Positions 36,097 through 44,775 are shown, numbered from the stretch's first letter. The stretch: DNA of 48,127 bases from CAYRVX01 sp964642165 (GCA_964642165.1 CAZXOC010000013.1:1-48127); one strand, 5' to 3'. The notes: generated from the sequence alone by a model not told the origin. A program made the numbers and translations.

Positions 36097-37194
36097 TTGG
36101 CAACAGGATTGTTGAAGGAGTTGGTCGACGCCGGCATCCACTTCGGGCACCGCGTCAGCCGGTGGAACCCGAAGATGAAGCCGTATATCTACGGCAAGCG
36201 GAACCTCATCCACATCATCGACGTGAAGGAGACGGTCCGCGGGATCCTGCTGGCGAGGAAGTTCCTCGCCCGCACCGTTTCGCAAAGCAAGGACGTGCTC
36301 TTCGTGGGAACCAAGCGTCAGGCCCGCAAGGCGGTCCAGGAGAACGCCGGGCGGGTCGGCATGCATCACGTCACCGACCGCTGGCTGGGCGGGACGTTGA
36401 CCAACTTCCGCGAGATCCGCAAGCGCGTCGGGCGGCTGGACGAGTTGGAGCAGCTCGAGGCCGACGGCTTGCTGGACCAGTACTCCAAGAAGATGGGCGC
36501 CTCGCTGCGGCGAGAGATGCGCAAGATCCGCCGCAACCTCGGCGGCATCCGGCGCATGGACAACCTGCCGGGCGCGCTGGTCATCGTCGACCAGCGGCGC
36601 GAGATCATCGCCGTCCGCGAGGCCAGGAAGGTCCATATCCCCGTCATCTGCCTGCTGGATACCGACAGCGATCCGGACCTGGCGGACATCCCGATCCCCG
36701 GCAACGACGACGCGATGCGGGCCATCGAGATCGTCATCCGCCACTTGGCCAACGCCGTCGCCGAGGGCGTCAGCGCCCGCGCGACGGTGGACGCCGAGCG
36801 GGCCAAGGAGGCCCGCGAGCGGCGCCGCAGCCGCCGGCCCACGACGGCCCGGGCCGAGCCGCCCGAGGCTCCCGTTGCCGAGGAGGGGCCCGCGCCCGCC
36901 GCCGCCCCCACGGCGCCCGCCGCCGAGCCCGAGGCACCCGCCGCCGAGCCCGAGCCACCCGCCGCCGAGCCCGAGCCACCCGCCGCCGAGCCCGAGGCAC
37001 CCGCCGCCGAGCCCGAGGCGCCCGCCGCCGAGCCGCCCGAGGCCCCCGTGGCCGCACCGGCGGCGCCGCTTGCGCAGCCGGCCGGCGAGAACGACCCCGA
37101 TACCCCGGCGACCCAGCCCCCAGCCGACACGAGCGACACGCCCCCCGGAGACCCCGCCCAGACCAAACCCGCCGGCGAAACCGAACCGGCGTAG
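36097..37194 (+). CDS. rpsB: Ribosomal protein S2 with a long Ala/Pro/Glu C-terminal tail
   Basis: 365 residues from a TTG start with GGAGGT six bases upstream. An in-frame ATG at 36061 lies in the hairpin and lacks such a site. Residues 1 to about 240 are standard S2 (LLKELVDAGIHFGHRVSRWN, YIYGKRNLIHIID, WLGGTLTNFREI, IPVICLLDTDSDPDLADIPI, IPGNDDAMRAIEIV). S2 binds the 30S subunit near the platform and helps recruit S1. The tail (about 245-365) has a basic start, then PAAEPEA/PAAEPEP heptads encoded by 21-bp repeats, then a Pro/Thr-rich end; it should be disordered. The usual length is about 230-260, so the tail adds over 100 residues. First gene of the rpsB-tsf-pyrH-frr group. Confidence 0.95.
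   Translation: MATGLLKELVDAGIHFGHRVSRWNPKMKPYIYGKRNLIHIIDVKETVRGILLARKFLARTVSQSKDVLFVGTKRQARKAVQENAGRVGMHHVTDRWLGGTLTNFREIRKRVGRLDELEQLEADGLLDQYSKKMGASLRREMRKIRRNLGGIRRMDNLPGALVIVDQRREIIAVREARKVHIPVICLLDTDSDPDLADIPIPGNDDAMRAIEIVIRHLANAVAEGVSARATVDAERAKEARERRRSRRPTTARAEPPEAPVAEEGPAPAAAPTAPAAEPEAPAAEPEPPAAEPEPPAAEPEAPAAEPEAPAAEPPEAPVAAPAAPLAQPAGENDPDTPATQPPADTSDTPPGDPAQTKPAGETEPA
36916..37035 (+). repeat. 21-bp tandem repeat within rpsB
   Basis: Five near-identical 21-base units (cccgccgccgagcccgaggca and variants) run from 36916 to 37020, followed by a diverged sixth. They encode PAAEPEA or PAAEPEP. Unit number is likely to vary between strains by slippage. Confidence 0.85.
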
Positions 37195-37278
37195 GTGGCG
37201 CGGATCCCCCTCGGGGGCGGACCGGCTCCGCCCACGCCGGGCAGCTCCACCCCGACAGAGAAAGAGACAGAAATCACC

Positions 37279-38067
37279 ATGGCTGAAATAACCGCTGCGA
37301 TGGTCAAGGCCCTGCGGGACCAGACCGGCCAGGGCATGATGGAATGCAAGAAGGCCCTCCAGGAGGCCGGCGGCGACGTGCAGGCCGCCCAGGACATCCT
37401 CCGAAAGAAGGGCCTCGTCAAGGCCGAACAGAAGGCCGACCGCGCCACCGGCGAGGGGCTCATCGCCATCAAGGCCCTCGACGGCGCCGCCGTCATGATC
37501 GAGGTCCGCTGCGAAACCGACTTCTGCGCGCGCAACGACGAGTTCCGGGTGATGGTGGGCAGGCTGGCGGAACTGGCCGCCGGGGCGCCCGCCGGCGAGA
37601 TCGAGCCGACCGACGAGATGAGACAGCTCGTCCAGGAGACGCTGGCCAAGATCGGCGAGAACATGAGCTTCACCCGCGGCATCAAGGTCGAGGCCCCGCG
37701 CGTGGCCACCTACCTCCACCACAACCAGAAGGTGGGCGTGATCCTCGGCGTCGACGGGGAGATCGGCGACGACGACCTCAGCGGGCTGTGCATGCACGTG
37801 GCCTTCGCCAACCCGGTGGGCATCACGCCGGACGACATCCCCGCCGACGCCATCGAGAAGGAGAGGAGTTTCGCCCGGCAGGAGGCGATCGACTCCGGCA
37901 AGCCGCCGGAGATCGCCGAGAAGATCGTCACCGGCAAGGTGCGCAAGTTCCTCGCCGAGCGCGCGCTGGTGGAGCAGAACTACGTCCGCGACGATAAGAA
38001 GAAGGTCAAGCAGGTCCTCGGCGGCGCGACCGTGACGGCGTTCGCGCGGTTCGCCGTCGGGGCGTGA
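37279..38067 (+). CDS. tsf: Elongation factor Ts
   Basis: 262 residues. It exchanges GDP for GTP on EF-Tu. Seen: MAEITAAMVKALRDQTGQGM, then MECKKALQEAGGD (the N-terminal UBA-like domain), DILRKKGL, the core VMIEVRCETDFCARNDEF, AFANPVGIT and the late segment KVRKFLAERALVEQNYVRDD. Length is near the usual for the bacterial factor. It lies 84 bases after rpsB in the conserved gene order. The purine-rich AGAAAGAGACAG upstream of the ATG serves as a weak ribosome site. Confidence 0.96.
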   Translation: MAEITAAMVKALRDQTGQGMMECKKALQEAGGDVQAAQDILRKKGLVKAEQKADRATGEGLIAIKALDGAAVMIEVRCETDFCARNDEFRVMVGRLAELAAGAPAGEIEPTDEMRQLVQETLAKIGENMSFTRGIKVEAPRVATYLHHNQKVGVILGVDGEIGDDDLSGLCMHVAFANPVGITPDDIPADAIEKERSFARQEAIDSGKPPEIAEKIVTGKVRKFLAERALVEQNYVRDDKKKVKQVLGGATVTAFARFAVGA

Positions 38068-38085
38068 GACAGGACGGGCCCGCCC

Positions 38086-38808
38086 ATGCCCGGCCAACCC
38101 AGATACAGGCGAGTCCTGCTGAAGCTCTCCGGGGAGAGCTTCTGCACCGCCGACGGCTTCGGCGTCGAGCCGGCCGCCGTCTCCGCCACCGTGGACGAGC
38201 TCCTGCCCGTCGCCGACCTGGGCGTGCAGTTGGGCATCGTGGTGGGCGGTGGGAACTTCATCCGGGCGCGCGACCTGGCGGGCGACCCCCACGTCCGGCG
38301 CGTCACCGCCGATTCCATGGGCATGCTGGCCACCGTGATGAACGCCGTCGCCCTGCGCGACGCCCTGGAAGGACACGGCAAGTCCGTCCGCGTCCTCAGC
38401 GCCATCCCGCTGCCGACGATCTGCGAGTCGTTCAATCGGCGCCAGGCCGTCCGGCACCTGAACGCCGGACGCGTCGTCCTCTTCGCCGGCGGCACCGGCA
38501 GCCCGTTCTTCACCACCGACACCGCCGTGGCGCTGCGGGCCGCCGAGGTCGACGCGGAACTCATCGTCAAAGCCACCAAGGTCGAGGGCGTCTACGACTC
38601 CGACCCGATGATCAACCCCAACGCCAGGAAGTACGACCGGCTGACCTATCACAAGGCCCTGGAGGACGAGCTCGGCGTGATGGACCTGGCGGCCTTCTCG
38701 CTCTGCTCGGACAACCGGATCCCGATCGTCGTCTGCCAGTTGTTCGAGCCGGGCAACCTGGTTAAGGCCGTCTGCGGCGAGCCCGTCGGCACCCTCGTCA
38801 CCGAATAG
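38086..38808 (+). CDS. pyrH: UMP kinase
   Basis: 240 residues of the amino acid kinase fold, phosphorylating UMP to UDP in pyrimidine nucleotide synthesis. Seen: YRRVLLKLSGESF (phosphate-binding), QLGIVVGGGNFIRAR, ADSMGMLATVMNAVALRDAL (the UMP kinase signature region), RVVLFAGGTGSPFFTTDTAVALRA, and KVEGVYDSDP. Length matches the bacterial hexameric enzyme. It starts 18 bases after tsf and continues the translation-related cluster. The ribosome site is weak. Confidence 0.96.
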   Translation: MPGQPRYRRVLLKLSGESFCTADGFGVEPAAVSATVDELLPVADLGVQLGIVVGGGNFIRARDLAGDPHVRRVTADSMGMLATVMNAVALRDALEGHGKSVRVLSAIPLPTICESFNRRQAVRHLNAGRVVLFAGGTGSPFFTTDTAVALRAAEVDAELIVKATKVEGVYDSDPMINPNARKYDRLTYHKALEDELGVMDLAAFSLCSDNRIPIVVCQLFEPGNLVKAVCGEPVGTLVTE

Positions 38809-38825
38809 CGCGCGGGAGGTGGCCC

Positions 38826-39386
38826 ATGGCGATGGACGAGATTCTGCTCGACGTCGAGGAGAAGATGGAGGCGGCCGTCGACTACCTCCGCAAGGAGTTC
38901 CGCGGCATCCGGACCGGGCGCGCCTCCACCGGGCTGGTCGAGCACATCAAGGTGGAGTACTACGGCTCGCCCACCGACCTGCGCCAGCTCGCGACGATCT
39001 CCACACCGGACGCGTCGCTGATCGTCATCAAGCCGTTCGACCCGCAGAGCCTCAAGGACATCGAGAAGGCGATCTTCGCCAGCGACCTGGGCATCACGCC
39101 CAACGCCGACGGGAAGATCATTCGCCTGGCCGTCCCGCCGCTCAGCATCGAGCGCCGCAACCAGCTTGCCGGGCAGCTCAAGAGGATGGCCGAGGCCGCC
39201 CGAGTCGCCGCCCGCAACGCCCGGCGCGACGGAAACAAGGACGCCGAGCACCAGCAGAAGGCCGCCGAGCTGACCGAGGACGAGGCCCGCAAGACCAGGG
39301 ACGAGATCCAGAAGCTCACCAGCGATTACGAGAAGAAGATCACCGAAATCCTGGAAGCCAAGACCAAGGAGGTCCGGGAAGAGTAG
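38826..39386 (+). CDS. frr: Ribosome recycling factor
   Basis: 186 residues, the normal length. It splits post-termination ribosomes together with EF-G. Seen: LDVEEKMEAAVDYLRKEFRG, then IRTGRAST (the hallmark), VEYYGSPTDLRQLATISTPDAS, IVIKPFDPQSLKDIEKAI, DLGITPNADGKIIRLAVPPL and a long C-terminal helical arm. GGGAGGTGG precedes the ATG closely; a second in-frame ATG lies two codons on and could be used instead. It is the last protein gene of the rpsB cluster and is followed by tRNA-Lys. Confidence 0.96.
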   Translation: MAMDEILLDVEEKMEAAVDYLRKEFRGIRTGRASTGLVEHIKVEYYGSPTDLRQLATISTPDASLIVIKPFDPQSLKDIEKAIFASDLGITPNADGKIIRLAVPPLSIERRNQLAGQLKRMAEAARVAARNARRDGNKDAEHQQKAAELTEDEARKTRDEIQKLTSDYEKKITEILEAKTKEVREE

Positions 39387-39443
39387 AATGGAATCCGTCG
39401 GCGCAGCGCCGTCGCCCGAACCGGTCGGCCTTCGCCCGAGCCC

Positions 39444-39516
39444 GGGGGAGTAGCTCAATTGGCAGAGCAACGGCCTTTTAAGCCGTAGGTTCTGGGTTCG
39501 AGTCCCAGCTCCCTCA
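39444..39516 (+). tRNA. tRNA-Lys (anticodon UUU)
   Basis: A complete 73-base cloverleaf: acceptor arm GGGGGAG with CTCCCTC and discriminator A, D arm GCTC/GAGC, anticodon arm ACGGC/GCCGT with loop CTTTTAA (anticodon TTT), five-base variable loop, and T arm CTGGG/CCCAG with TTCGAGT. The CCA end is not encoded. It lies 57 bases after frr and may be co-transcribed; a TAGAAT at 39384 overlapping the frr stop is a weak candidate -10. Confidence 0.96.
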
Positions 39517-39523
39517 GTTCCAC

Positions 39524-39544
39524 CCCTTGGTTTTCCAAGGGTTT
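39524..39544 (+). terminator. Terminator-like hairpin after tRNA-Lys
   Basis: CCCTTGG-TTTT-CCAAGGG (39524-39541) forms a 7-bp stem, followed by TTT, eight bases after the tRNA. It is the most terminator-like structure in the window. Confidence 0.6.
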
Positions 39545-39908
39545 GCGCGCGCCGTATTGCGCAGAAGCAGGCTCTCCCGGGTGTGCGAGGCCTTCTCCTG
39601 GCCCCGCGCTACTCCTTTGCTTATGGACGCTTCCCTCACAAGGCCAGCCTCCTGCGGGCCCGAGGCATGCCCGCAGGCGGTCGTCGGGAGGCGCTGCGAC
39701 GGCCTGGCGGCGGCTCCGCCGGGTGCGAGCGCGCCCTAGCGCGACACTTTTCGCCCCTTTCGGCGAAATCCTCGCGGGCCATCTCGCGGCCCATCGCCCC
39801 CGGCGAAACGGCCGTAAGTCTAGATCGATTGTGTCAGAACTGTCCAATCCTGGGGCCTGCCGGACGGCCCAGAATCAGTGTAACCACTTGTTTTCAAATG
39901 ACTTAGCA

Positions 39909-39952
39909 TTGTCCAGATTTTGGACAATCAGCCCCATTTTGGACAATCAGCC
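39909..39952. repeat. TTGTCCA/TGGACAA inverted and direct repeats
   Basis: TTGTCCA (39909-39915) and TGGACAA (39921-39927) form a 7-bp inverted repeat with a 5-base centre. The 17 bases at 39917-39933 (attttggacaatcagcc) recur exactly at 39936-39952, 19 bp on. Another TGTCCAA lies at 39841. The pattern looks like an operator cluster, but no gene starts nearby. Confidence 0.6.
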
Positions 39953-40477
39953 TCCCCGCGCCCGGCCTCGCCCGCCGAAACGCTCGTAACGCCTTTAGTG
40001 ATAAGATGTTTATCCCGTTTCCCGCCGCAGCCGGGCTCCGCCCCCCCCTCGCGCCGTCCCCACGCTCCTGAACGCGGGCGAGGGAACGCCACGCGCACCG
40101 CGCGGCGCCGCCCGATCGGCCTCCGGCAGCCCCCGAACGGGGGCACGTGTCGGTTGCCACGGGCGCCAGCCCGTGGAAGCCTTGCCCAGAGAACCGAGCC
40201 CCAGAAGGGGGGCGACTGAACGCGCGCGGGCTTGCCGAATCGCCACGGGGCCGGTACGATGACAGATGGCCGGGATGCCCCGAATCCCTTGCGGCCTCGG
40301 GGCATCGCCGGCACGGGAAGAGGATCATGGGCTACGGGGAGTTCACCCGCGCGGCCGCGAGGCCGACCGCCTCCGCGGCCGGAGGCGCACCGGAAACGCA
40401 GGCGCGCTTGCCCGCGGTTCCGGAAGGCGTAACGAGCCCGCAGGTGGCCCGGCGGGGCCGAAAAAGTAGCCTGACCC

Positions 40478-40699
40478 GAATACCGTTGACTTAGGCGTTA
40501 AGCCATATTAGGAGAATACTTTAGGTTCTCGGGCTCGCCCTCCGATGACCGGGGGACGGGACGCCCTTCTGGCGGGAGCGCGTGGATTCACGAGGAAACG
40601 GCCGCGCGACCACCGGCTGCCCCACGGGAGGGCTGCCGCATGTAGAGGATCGTAATGACTTTTTTGCCGGACGGTTACGTCCTTAAGTCAACGGCATTC
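40478..40699. mobile_element. MITE-like element with 16-bp terminal inverted repeats
   Basis: Bases 40478-40493 (gaataccgttgactta) match the complement of 40684-40699 with one mismatch. The outer flanks carry similar agcctgacccga (40469) and agcctgaccccga (40701) strings, possibly part of the target or of a larger unit. The 222-bp element has no gene. It is unrelated to the element at 11486. Confidence 0.5.
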
Positions 40700-40817
40700 C
40701 AGCCTGACCCCGATTCCCACTGACCCGGATTCCCACCATCCGTCTGCGGCCGGGATCGGCTTGCGTGCAATCGTTGCCGGAGGCCGGGCAAGGCGCCGGT
40801 CACCGAGGCGCACGACT

Positions 40818-42326
40818 TCACCACCGCATGCGCCTGCCCCGCAGCTCGTCCAGGACGGCGATCACCCAGACGCTGCTGACGACGAAGGTGTGGTAGAGAT
40901 CGTAGACCGGGCAGTACCGGAGGATCTTCGGGTCATCCCGGTGCATCGCGACGAAGAAGGACGCCGCGACGGCATTGAGCAGAACGAGGGGAATCAGGCT
41001 GGTCAGGATCAGCAGCGGATCGCCCCCCTTCAGCAACGCCCCCGTCAGCAGCCCGACGCCGAGAAGGAACAGGAACGGCTGGAGCAGGAGATCGAAGCCG
41101 CACGTGCCGCCCAGCCACGTGAGCAGTCGCGGGGATCGGTTGACGGCAGACCGGCGGCAACGGCGCAGGTACTTCCGCAGCACCTGGATGGTCCCCCGGC
41201 ACCAGCGGTACCGCTGGTTGATCAGGTCGAACAGCCCGTCGGGCCCCTTCGTGTCGGAGACGGCGGTCGGCTCGTAGACGACCTTCCCCCCAAGGCCCAG
41301 GATCGTCAGAGACAGATCGAAGTCCTCTGCGAAGGTGTCGGGTTCGAACGGCCCGCCCACGGCCCCCTCGTCATCGCCCCCCAACTGCCCGAAGCGTCGG
41401 TGGACTTCCGCCAGAGCGTCCCTTCGAAACAGTCCGATCGGGCCGGGCACGACCAGGACCGTGCCCGAATGCCCCTGGGCCATGCGGACCGAGCCGTTGC
41501 CGACAAGGTACTCCAGGCCCTGAAGCCGGGTGACGGAGTTGATGCGGTTCCGCACGCGGACCTGCCCGGCGACCGCGGCGACGCCGGGCTGCTGGATCCG
41601 GGCCACCATGCGGGTCAGGGCGTCGGGCGCCAGCCGGGAATCGGCGTCGAGGCAGAGAATCAGCTCGCCGCGGGCATGGCGGAACGCCAGATTGTGCGCG
41701 CTCCATTTCCCGCCGTTGGGTTTGGCCAGGACGCGGAGCCGGCACCGCGGGTGTCGGCCCTCGAACCGGCGAGCGCGGGCGAGCGTGTCGTCGGTCGAAC
41801 CGTCGTCGACCACGAGCACTTCGTAGCGGGGGTAGTCCAGGCGAAGCAGGGCCGTCAGCGCCGGGGCGATCGTCTCCGACTCATTGTGCGCCGGCACGAA
41901 CACCGAGACGAAGGGAGCCGCCCTGCCCGGGCCGGGCTGCCAGCCGCATTGACGCCGGAACTCAAGATAGGACAGCACCAACAGGATCGCCCACCGACAG
42001 CCGCTGACAATCGACACCAGCGCGAGGAACACGGCGCCGGCGACCATGCCCGCCGATCGGCCCGCGACGAGAAAGGACCGTGCCCAGCCGAAGAACCGGT
42101 ACGGGAAGTAGGTGAACACCACGGCCGCGAGCACGAGGCCCGAAAGGAACAGGACGTCGACGTACCAGGGAGGTCGGCCCGACTGGGATGGTCGCCCCCC
42201 AGCGGCGGGCGCCCGGTCCGTGGCTTCCGTTCTCATCTCCCGGGCCGGCGGGACGGCCGATGAGCCCGGGCGCGTCTCCACGGTCACGCCGCGACGAGCC
42301 GAATTGCCTGGGCTGGGAGGGACCAT
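40818..42326 (-). CDS. Membrane-bound processive GT2 glycosyltransferase
   Basis: 502 residues. An N-terminal low-complexity stretch (1-52) is followed by two hydrophobic regions (about 55-75 and 95-120). The GT-A catalytic domain has VDDGSTDDT (Asp174, Asp175), LDAD at 226-229, FAEDFDLS (Glu334-Asp335) and QRYRWCRG at 371-378. This D, DxD, ED, QxxRW set marks processive beta-glycan synthases such as those for PNAG, cellulose-like, hyaluronan or alginate-type polymers. Three or four helices follow (about 410-495), which would form the export channel. The start at 42326 has GAGG five bases upstream. It follows the HlyD-like gene by 40 bases in the same direction. Polymer identity is not determined. 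Confidence 0.9.
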   Translation of the reverse strand: MVPPSPGNSARRGVTVETRPGSSAVPPAREMRTEATDRAPAAGGRPSQSGRPPWYVDVLFLSGLVLAAVVFTYFPYRFFGWARSFLVAGRSAGMVAGAVFLALVSIVSGCRWAILLVLSYLEFRRQCGWQPGPGRAAPFVSVFVPAHNESETIAPALTALLRLDYPRYEVLVVDDGSTDDTLARARRFEGRHPRCRLRVLAKPNGGKWSAHNLAFRHARGELILCLDADSRLAPDALTRMVARIQQPGVAAVAGQVRVRNRINSVTRLQGLEYLVGNGSVRMAQGHSGTVLVVPGPIGLFRRDALAEVHRRFGQLGGDDEGAVGGPFEPDTFAEDFDLSLTILGLGGKVVYEPTAVSDTKGPDGLFDLINQRYRWCRGTIQVLRKYLRRCRRSAVNRSPRLLTWLGGTCGFDLLLQPFLFLLGVGLLTGALLKGGDPLLILTSLIPLVLLNAVAASFFVAMHRDDPKILRYCPVYDLYHTFVVSSVWVIAVLDELRGRRMRW

Positions 42327-42366
42327 AAAGCCTCGCTTCTTCGTTTCCAATCGCGGCGGATGCGTC

Positions 42367-44316
42367 TCAGCGAAGGGCCGGCCGCTCGGACAGTACGTCG
42401 TCGGCGACGGTTCGAAGAACGCGGACCAGGCGCTCCTCAACGGGATCCGACATTCTGCCGACGGATTCCTCGATCTTGCGGATCCGCTCGTGCACGGCAG
42501 GGTCCCCGTTGAGGCCCTGCCGAACGCTCACAACGGCCTGTTTGCAGCCGTGCTCCAGCACATACTCCAGTGCTCGCAACAGCGCCTCGTCTCGACGGCC
42601 GTCGGCAAGCATGTCCCGCAGTTGCTCGCCCAGAATGTGCATCAGCCTTGCCGGCGCGTTTCGGACCTCCGGCTGGGAGGAGCTGCCGCCGGCTGGATCG
42701 AGCGCGGCTTCGAGATCGGCAGTTCGCTCGTCGTGGTCCGGGGCCCCGAAGCCCTCGGGGCCCCCGTCAGGCGCCGGACGGGCGGAGCGATCTTGCGGAA
42801 CGGCCTGGCCGCCGTGGGCCTCCGCCCTTCTCGCCACCCACGCCACAGCGATCCGCCCTGACGCGCCCAGGGCGACCAGCGCGACGCCGATCCAGAGCAG
42901 GGGATAGACTGTCAGCGGGGGCCGCCATGTCAGTCCGACGGGGATCCGCGGGTTGTCGACCAGTTCCCGGACAACCAGGCCGGGGGGACGGCACGCGACT
43001 TCGGCGGCCACGTAGCCCGGCTCGGCAGGAAGAGGCTTGCTGCTCAACGGAATGCCGGCAAAGCGCTTCTGAACGTCGGGTTGGTCCAGCGACAGCAAGA
43101 CCTCCGTCTCCTTCGCGAGGGCGTCCGCCTCGGCGGCCGAGAGTCGCAGCCGCAGGCGCAAGGCGTTCTTGCCCGCCAGGACAACCAGCGGGGCCTCCCG
43201 CCCGGCCGTGCGCGGCGAAGGCTCCCGGTAGACGATCGTCCCTCCGAACGAAGCCTCAACGACCAAGCTCTCCTCCAGCCCTTCTCTTTCCGCGGTGGTC
43301 TGGGCGATTTCCGCATCCAACTGCTCGAGTTCGCCTCGGCGCACGTCGCGGGCGCGCTCGGCGTCACGATCGAGTTGCCGGAGGAGGGATTCCGCTTTCC
43401 GTCCCGCGTGGGCCACGCTGCGTTCGGCCGTTGTGACCTCCTCGGACAGGCCCTTGGCCTGCTGGGCGGCAACCGCCTCATATTCCTCAAGCGTCTCCTG
43501 CAGCTCCGTGCGTTCCGCCTTCAGCGCGTCGAGCTTTGCGCGGACCTTCCCGACTTCCTCCTCCGAGACCTGGACGTCCGTTTCCGTTCCCTGGACTTCT
43601 TCGGGGGTGGCCACGCCGCGAGCGGCGGCCAGTTTCTTCCTCTGCAGTGCCTTCCGGAGATAGGAGAGCTTCGCCTTGGCCTGCGCCAACTCTCTATCCG
43701 CCTGCTCTACCCCCCCCGCCAGCACTTTCAGCCGCCACCGGTTGTCCAGCCGCTGCCGCAGCCTTTCCCGCAGCACCAGATCGCGGGCCGGGGCCAACTG
43801 GTCGAGTGACGCGCACATCTGGCGCCGATCCGTAGCAGCGTCCTGGTAGCGACGCACGAGTTCCGGGTCCAGCGCCAGCGGGGCATTGGCCAGAATGGCT
43901 TTCCTGGCCTCCAGGGCTTCCCGGTGCAGTTGCAGCACGCGGATCCTTGATTCTCTCCTCGGGCACGAGAACCGGGCCAAGACCGCCCCCTTTGCCACGC
44001 GGTCCTGGGACGTGACCTCCGCGACGTGCTGATCGGCCGGGACCCGCACGGTCAGAAGGCCCTCGCCGGTGAGGTGCCCCTCTCGCGGCACCAGCTCGCG
44101 CCAGCCGGCAACGCCCCCGATCACCAACAGGCCCAGCAGGACCATGCCGGTGGACCAGGACGCCATCCGTCGGGGCCGGCTGACCCCGCCGGCGAGCGCC
44201 GTCGAGCGGTTCCGTTTCCGCCAGACATGAGCCGCACATGCGAAGACGTAGCCGCCCACGCCGGCCAGCAGGCCAATCAGCCCCGCGTTGATGAGATTCG
44301 GGCTATCTCGCAGCAT
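42367..44316 (-). CDS. HlyD-like membrane protein with long coiled coil
   Basis: 649 residues. There are helices near 10-30 and 53-72, then a lipoyl-like half motif (about 85-118, LLTVRVPADQHVAEVT), a long coiled coil (about 123-350, with KVRAKLDALKAERTELQETL), the second lipoyl half (LVVEASFGGTIVYREPSP) and a beta-barrel part. A further helix lies near 475-500, then a soluble cytoplasmic or periplasmic tail (about 505-649) with LMHILGEQLRDMLADGRRDE. HlyD-type proteins bridge the inner membrane to outer-envelope exporters. With the GT2 gene immediately downstream, the pair recalls Alg8/Alg44, where the HlyD-like partner supports polymer export, but no PilZ domain motif (RxxxR with DxSxxG) is visible in the tail. 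Confidence 0.82.
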   Translation of the reverse strand: MLRDSPNLINAGLIGLLAGVGGYVFACAAHVWRKRNRSTALAGGVSRPRRMASWSTGMVLLGLLVIGGVAGWRELVPREGHLTGEGLLTVRVPADQHVAEVTSQDRVAKGAVLARFSCPRRESRIRVLQLHREALEARKAILANAPLALDPELVRRYQDAATDRRQMCASLDQLAPARDLVLRERLRQRLDNRWRLKVLAGGVEQADRELAQAKAKLSYLRKALQRKKLAAARGVATPEEVQGTETDVQVSEEEVGKVRAKLDALKAERTELQETLEEYEAVAAQQAKGLSEEVTTAERSVAHAGRKAESLLRQLDRDAERARDVRRGELEQLDAEIAQTTAEREGLEESLVVEASFGGTIVYREPSPRTAGREAPLVVLAGKNALRLRLRLSAAEADALAKETEVLLSLDQPDVQKRFAGIPLSSKPLPAEPGYVAAEVACRPPGLVVRELVDNPRIPVGLTWRPPLTVYPLLWIGVALVALGASGRIAVAWVARRAEAHGGQAVPQDRSARPAPDGGPEGFGAPDHDERTADLEAALDPAGGSSSQPEVRNAPARLMHILGEQLRDMLADGRRDEALLRALEYVLEHGCKQAVVSVRQGLNGDPAVHERIRKIEESVGRMSDPVEERLVRVLRTVADDVLSERPALR

Positions 44317-44431
44317 TGTTCCGTTCTCTCCGGCAGGCGGACACAGGCGACGAGCTCATGGCCTCCAGGCACTCCTCTCGAGCATCCATGGCCTCCCTGA
44401 GCTCCGTGCACTCAACAGGAACATGGCTATC

Positions 44432-44460
44432 ATCGTATACTGCATGCCCAGCCGCGTCAA
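44432..44460 (-). promoter_or_regulatory. Predicted promoter of the HlyD-like/GT2 operon
   Basis: On the minus strand: TTGACG (44455-44460), 17-base spacer, TACGAT (44432-44437), about 115 bases before the ATG at 44316. A TACGGCCGTA palindrome at 44471-44480 lies ten bases upstream of the -35 and could be a regulator site. Confidence 0.5.
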
Positions 44461-44607
44461 GACAAAAAAATACGGCCGTATATATCGCCGGTCGGTGATG
44501 TCTGGGGATGCGGGGACCCAGGCAGCCCGGCCTGCCTCGCCACGGACCGGCCAGCCCGGCGACGGCATGGCCGTTGGATTCCGGTAGAGTCGAGACGTGG
44601 CGCGGTG

Positions 44608-44775
44608 GCGAGAGGGCTGGGGAGTGGCCGTTTGCCGGGGGCCTACGTGGCGGTGGGCCGGCGTCTGGGCTACCCGCTGAAGCTGGTTCGGGCGAAGGCG
44701 CACGTGCGGCCTCGTTGGGAAGGCGCTTGGCGTACGATCAAGTGCGCGATTTCGGCATGGTTCCGATCGAGGTAA
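44608..44775 (+). pseudogene. Decayed fragment, possibly of a transglutaminase-like protein
   Basis: One frame reads PGAYVAVGRRLGYPLKLV followed by RAKAHV and a Trp, then runs to TAA at 44773-44775. I associate the AVGRRLGYPLKLV pattern with bacterial transglutaminase-like proteins, but only about 35 meaningful residues remain and no start or catalytic Cys-His-Asp set is present. It lies in a stretch full of repeats and IS debris. Confidence 0.35.

Larger units (their letters stand above)
39517..40817. other. Gene-free stretch of about 1.3 kb with several repeats
   Basis: I see no supportable protein gene: open frames here lack ribosome sites and recognisable sequence. It holds the hairpin after tRNA-Lys, a cluster of TTGTCCA/TGGACAA motifs, a REP-like hairpin CCACGGGC-GCCA-GCCCGTGG at 40157-40176, and a MITE-like element at 40478-40699. 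It separates the ribosomal cluster from the end of the convergent GT2 gene. Confidence 0.6.

Noticed and set aside
36916..37035. Independent repeat element or CRISPR
   Set aside because: The 21-base units are in frame with rpsB and encode heptads; they are coding repeats.
39909..39952. CRISPR-like repeat
   Set aside because: Only two copies of a 17-base unit, separated by two bases, with no spacers and no cas genes.
39444..40817. Genomic island integrated at tRNA-Lys
   Set aside because: No duplicate of the tRNA 3' end, no integrase and no cargo genes were found downstream.
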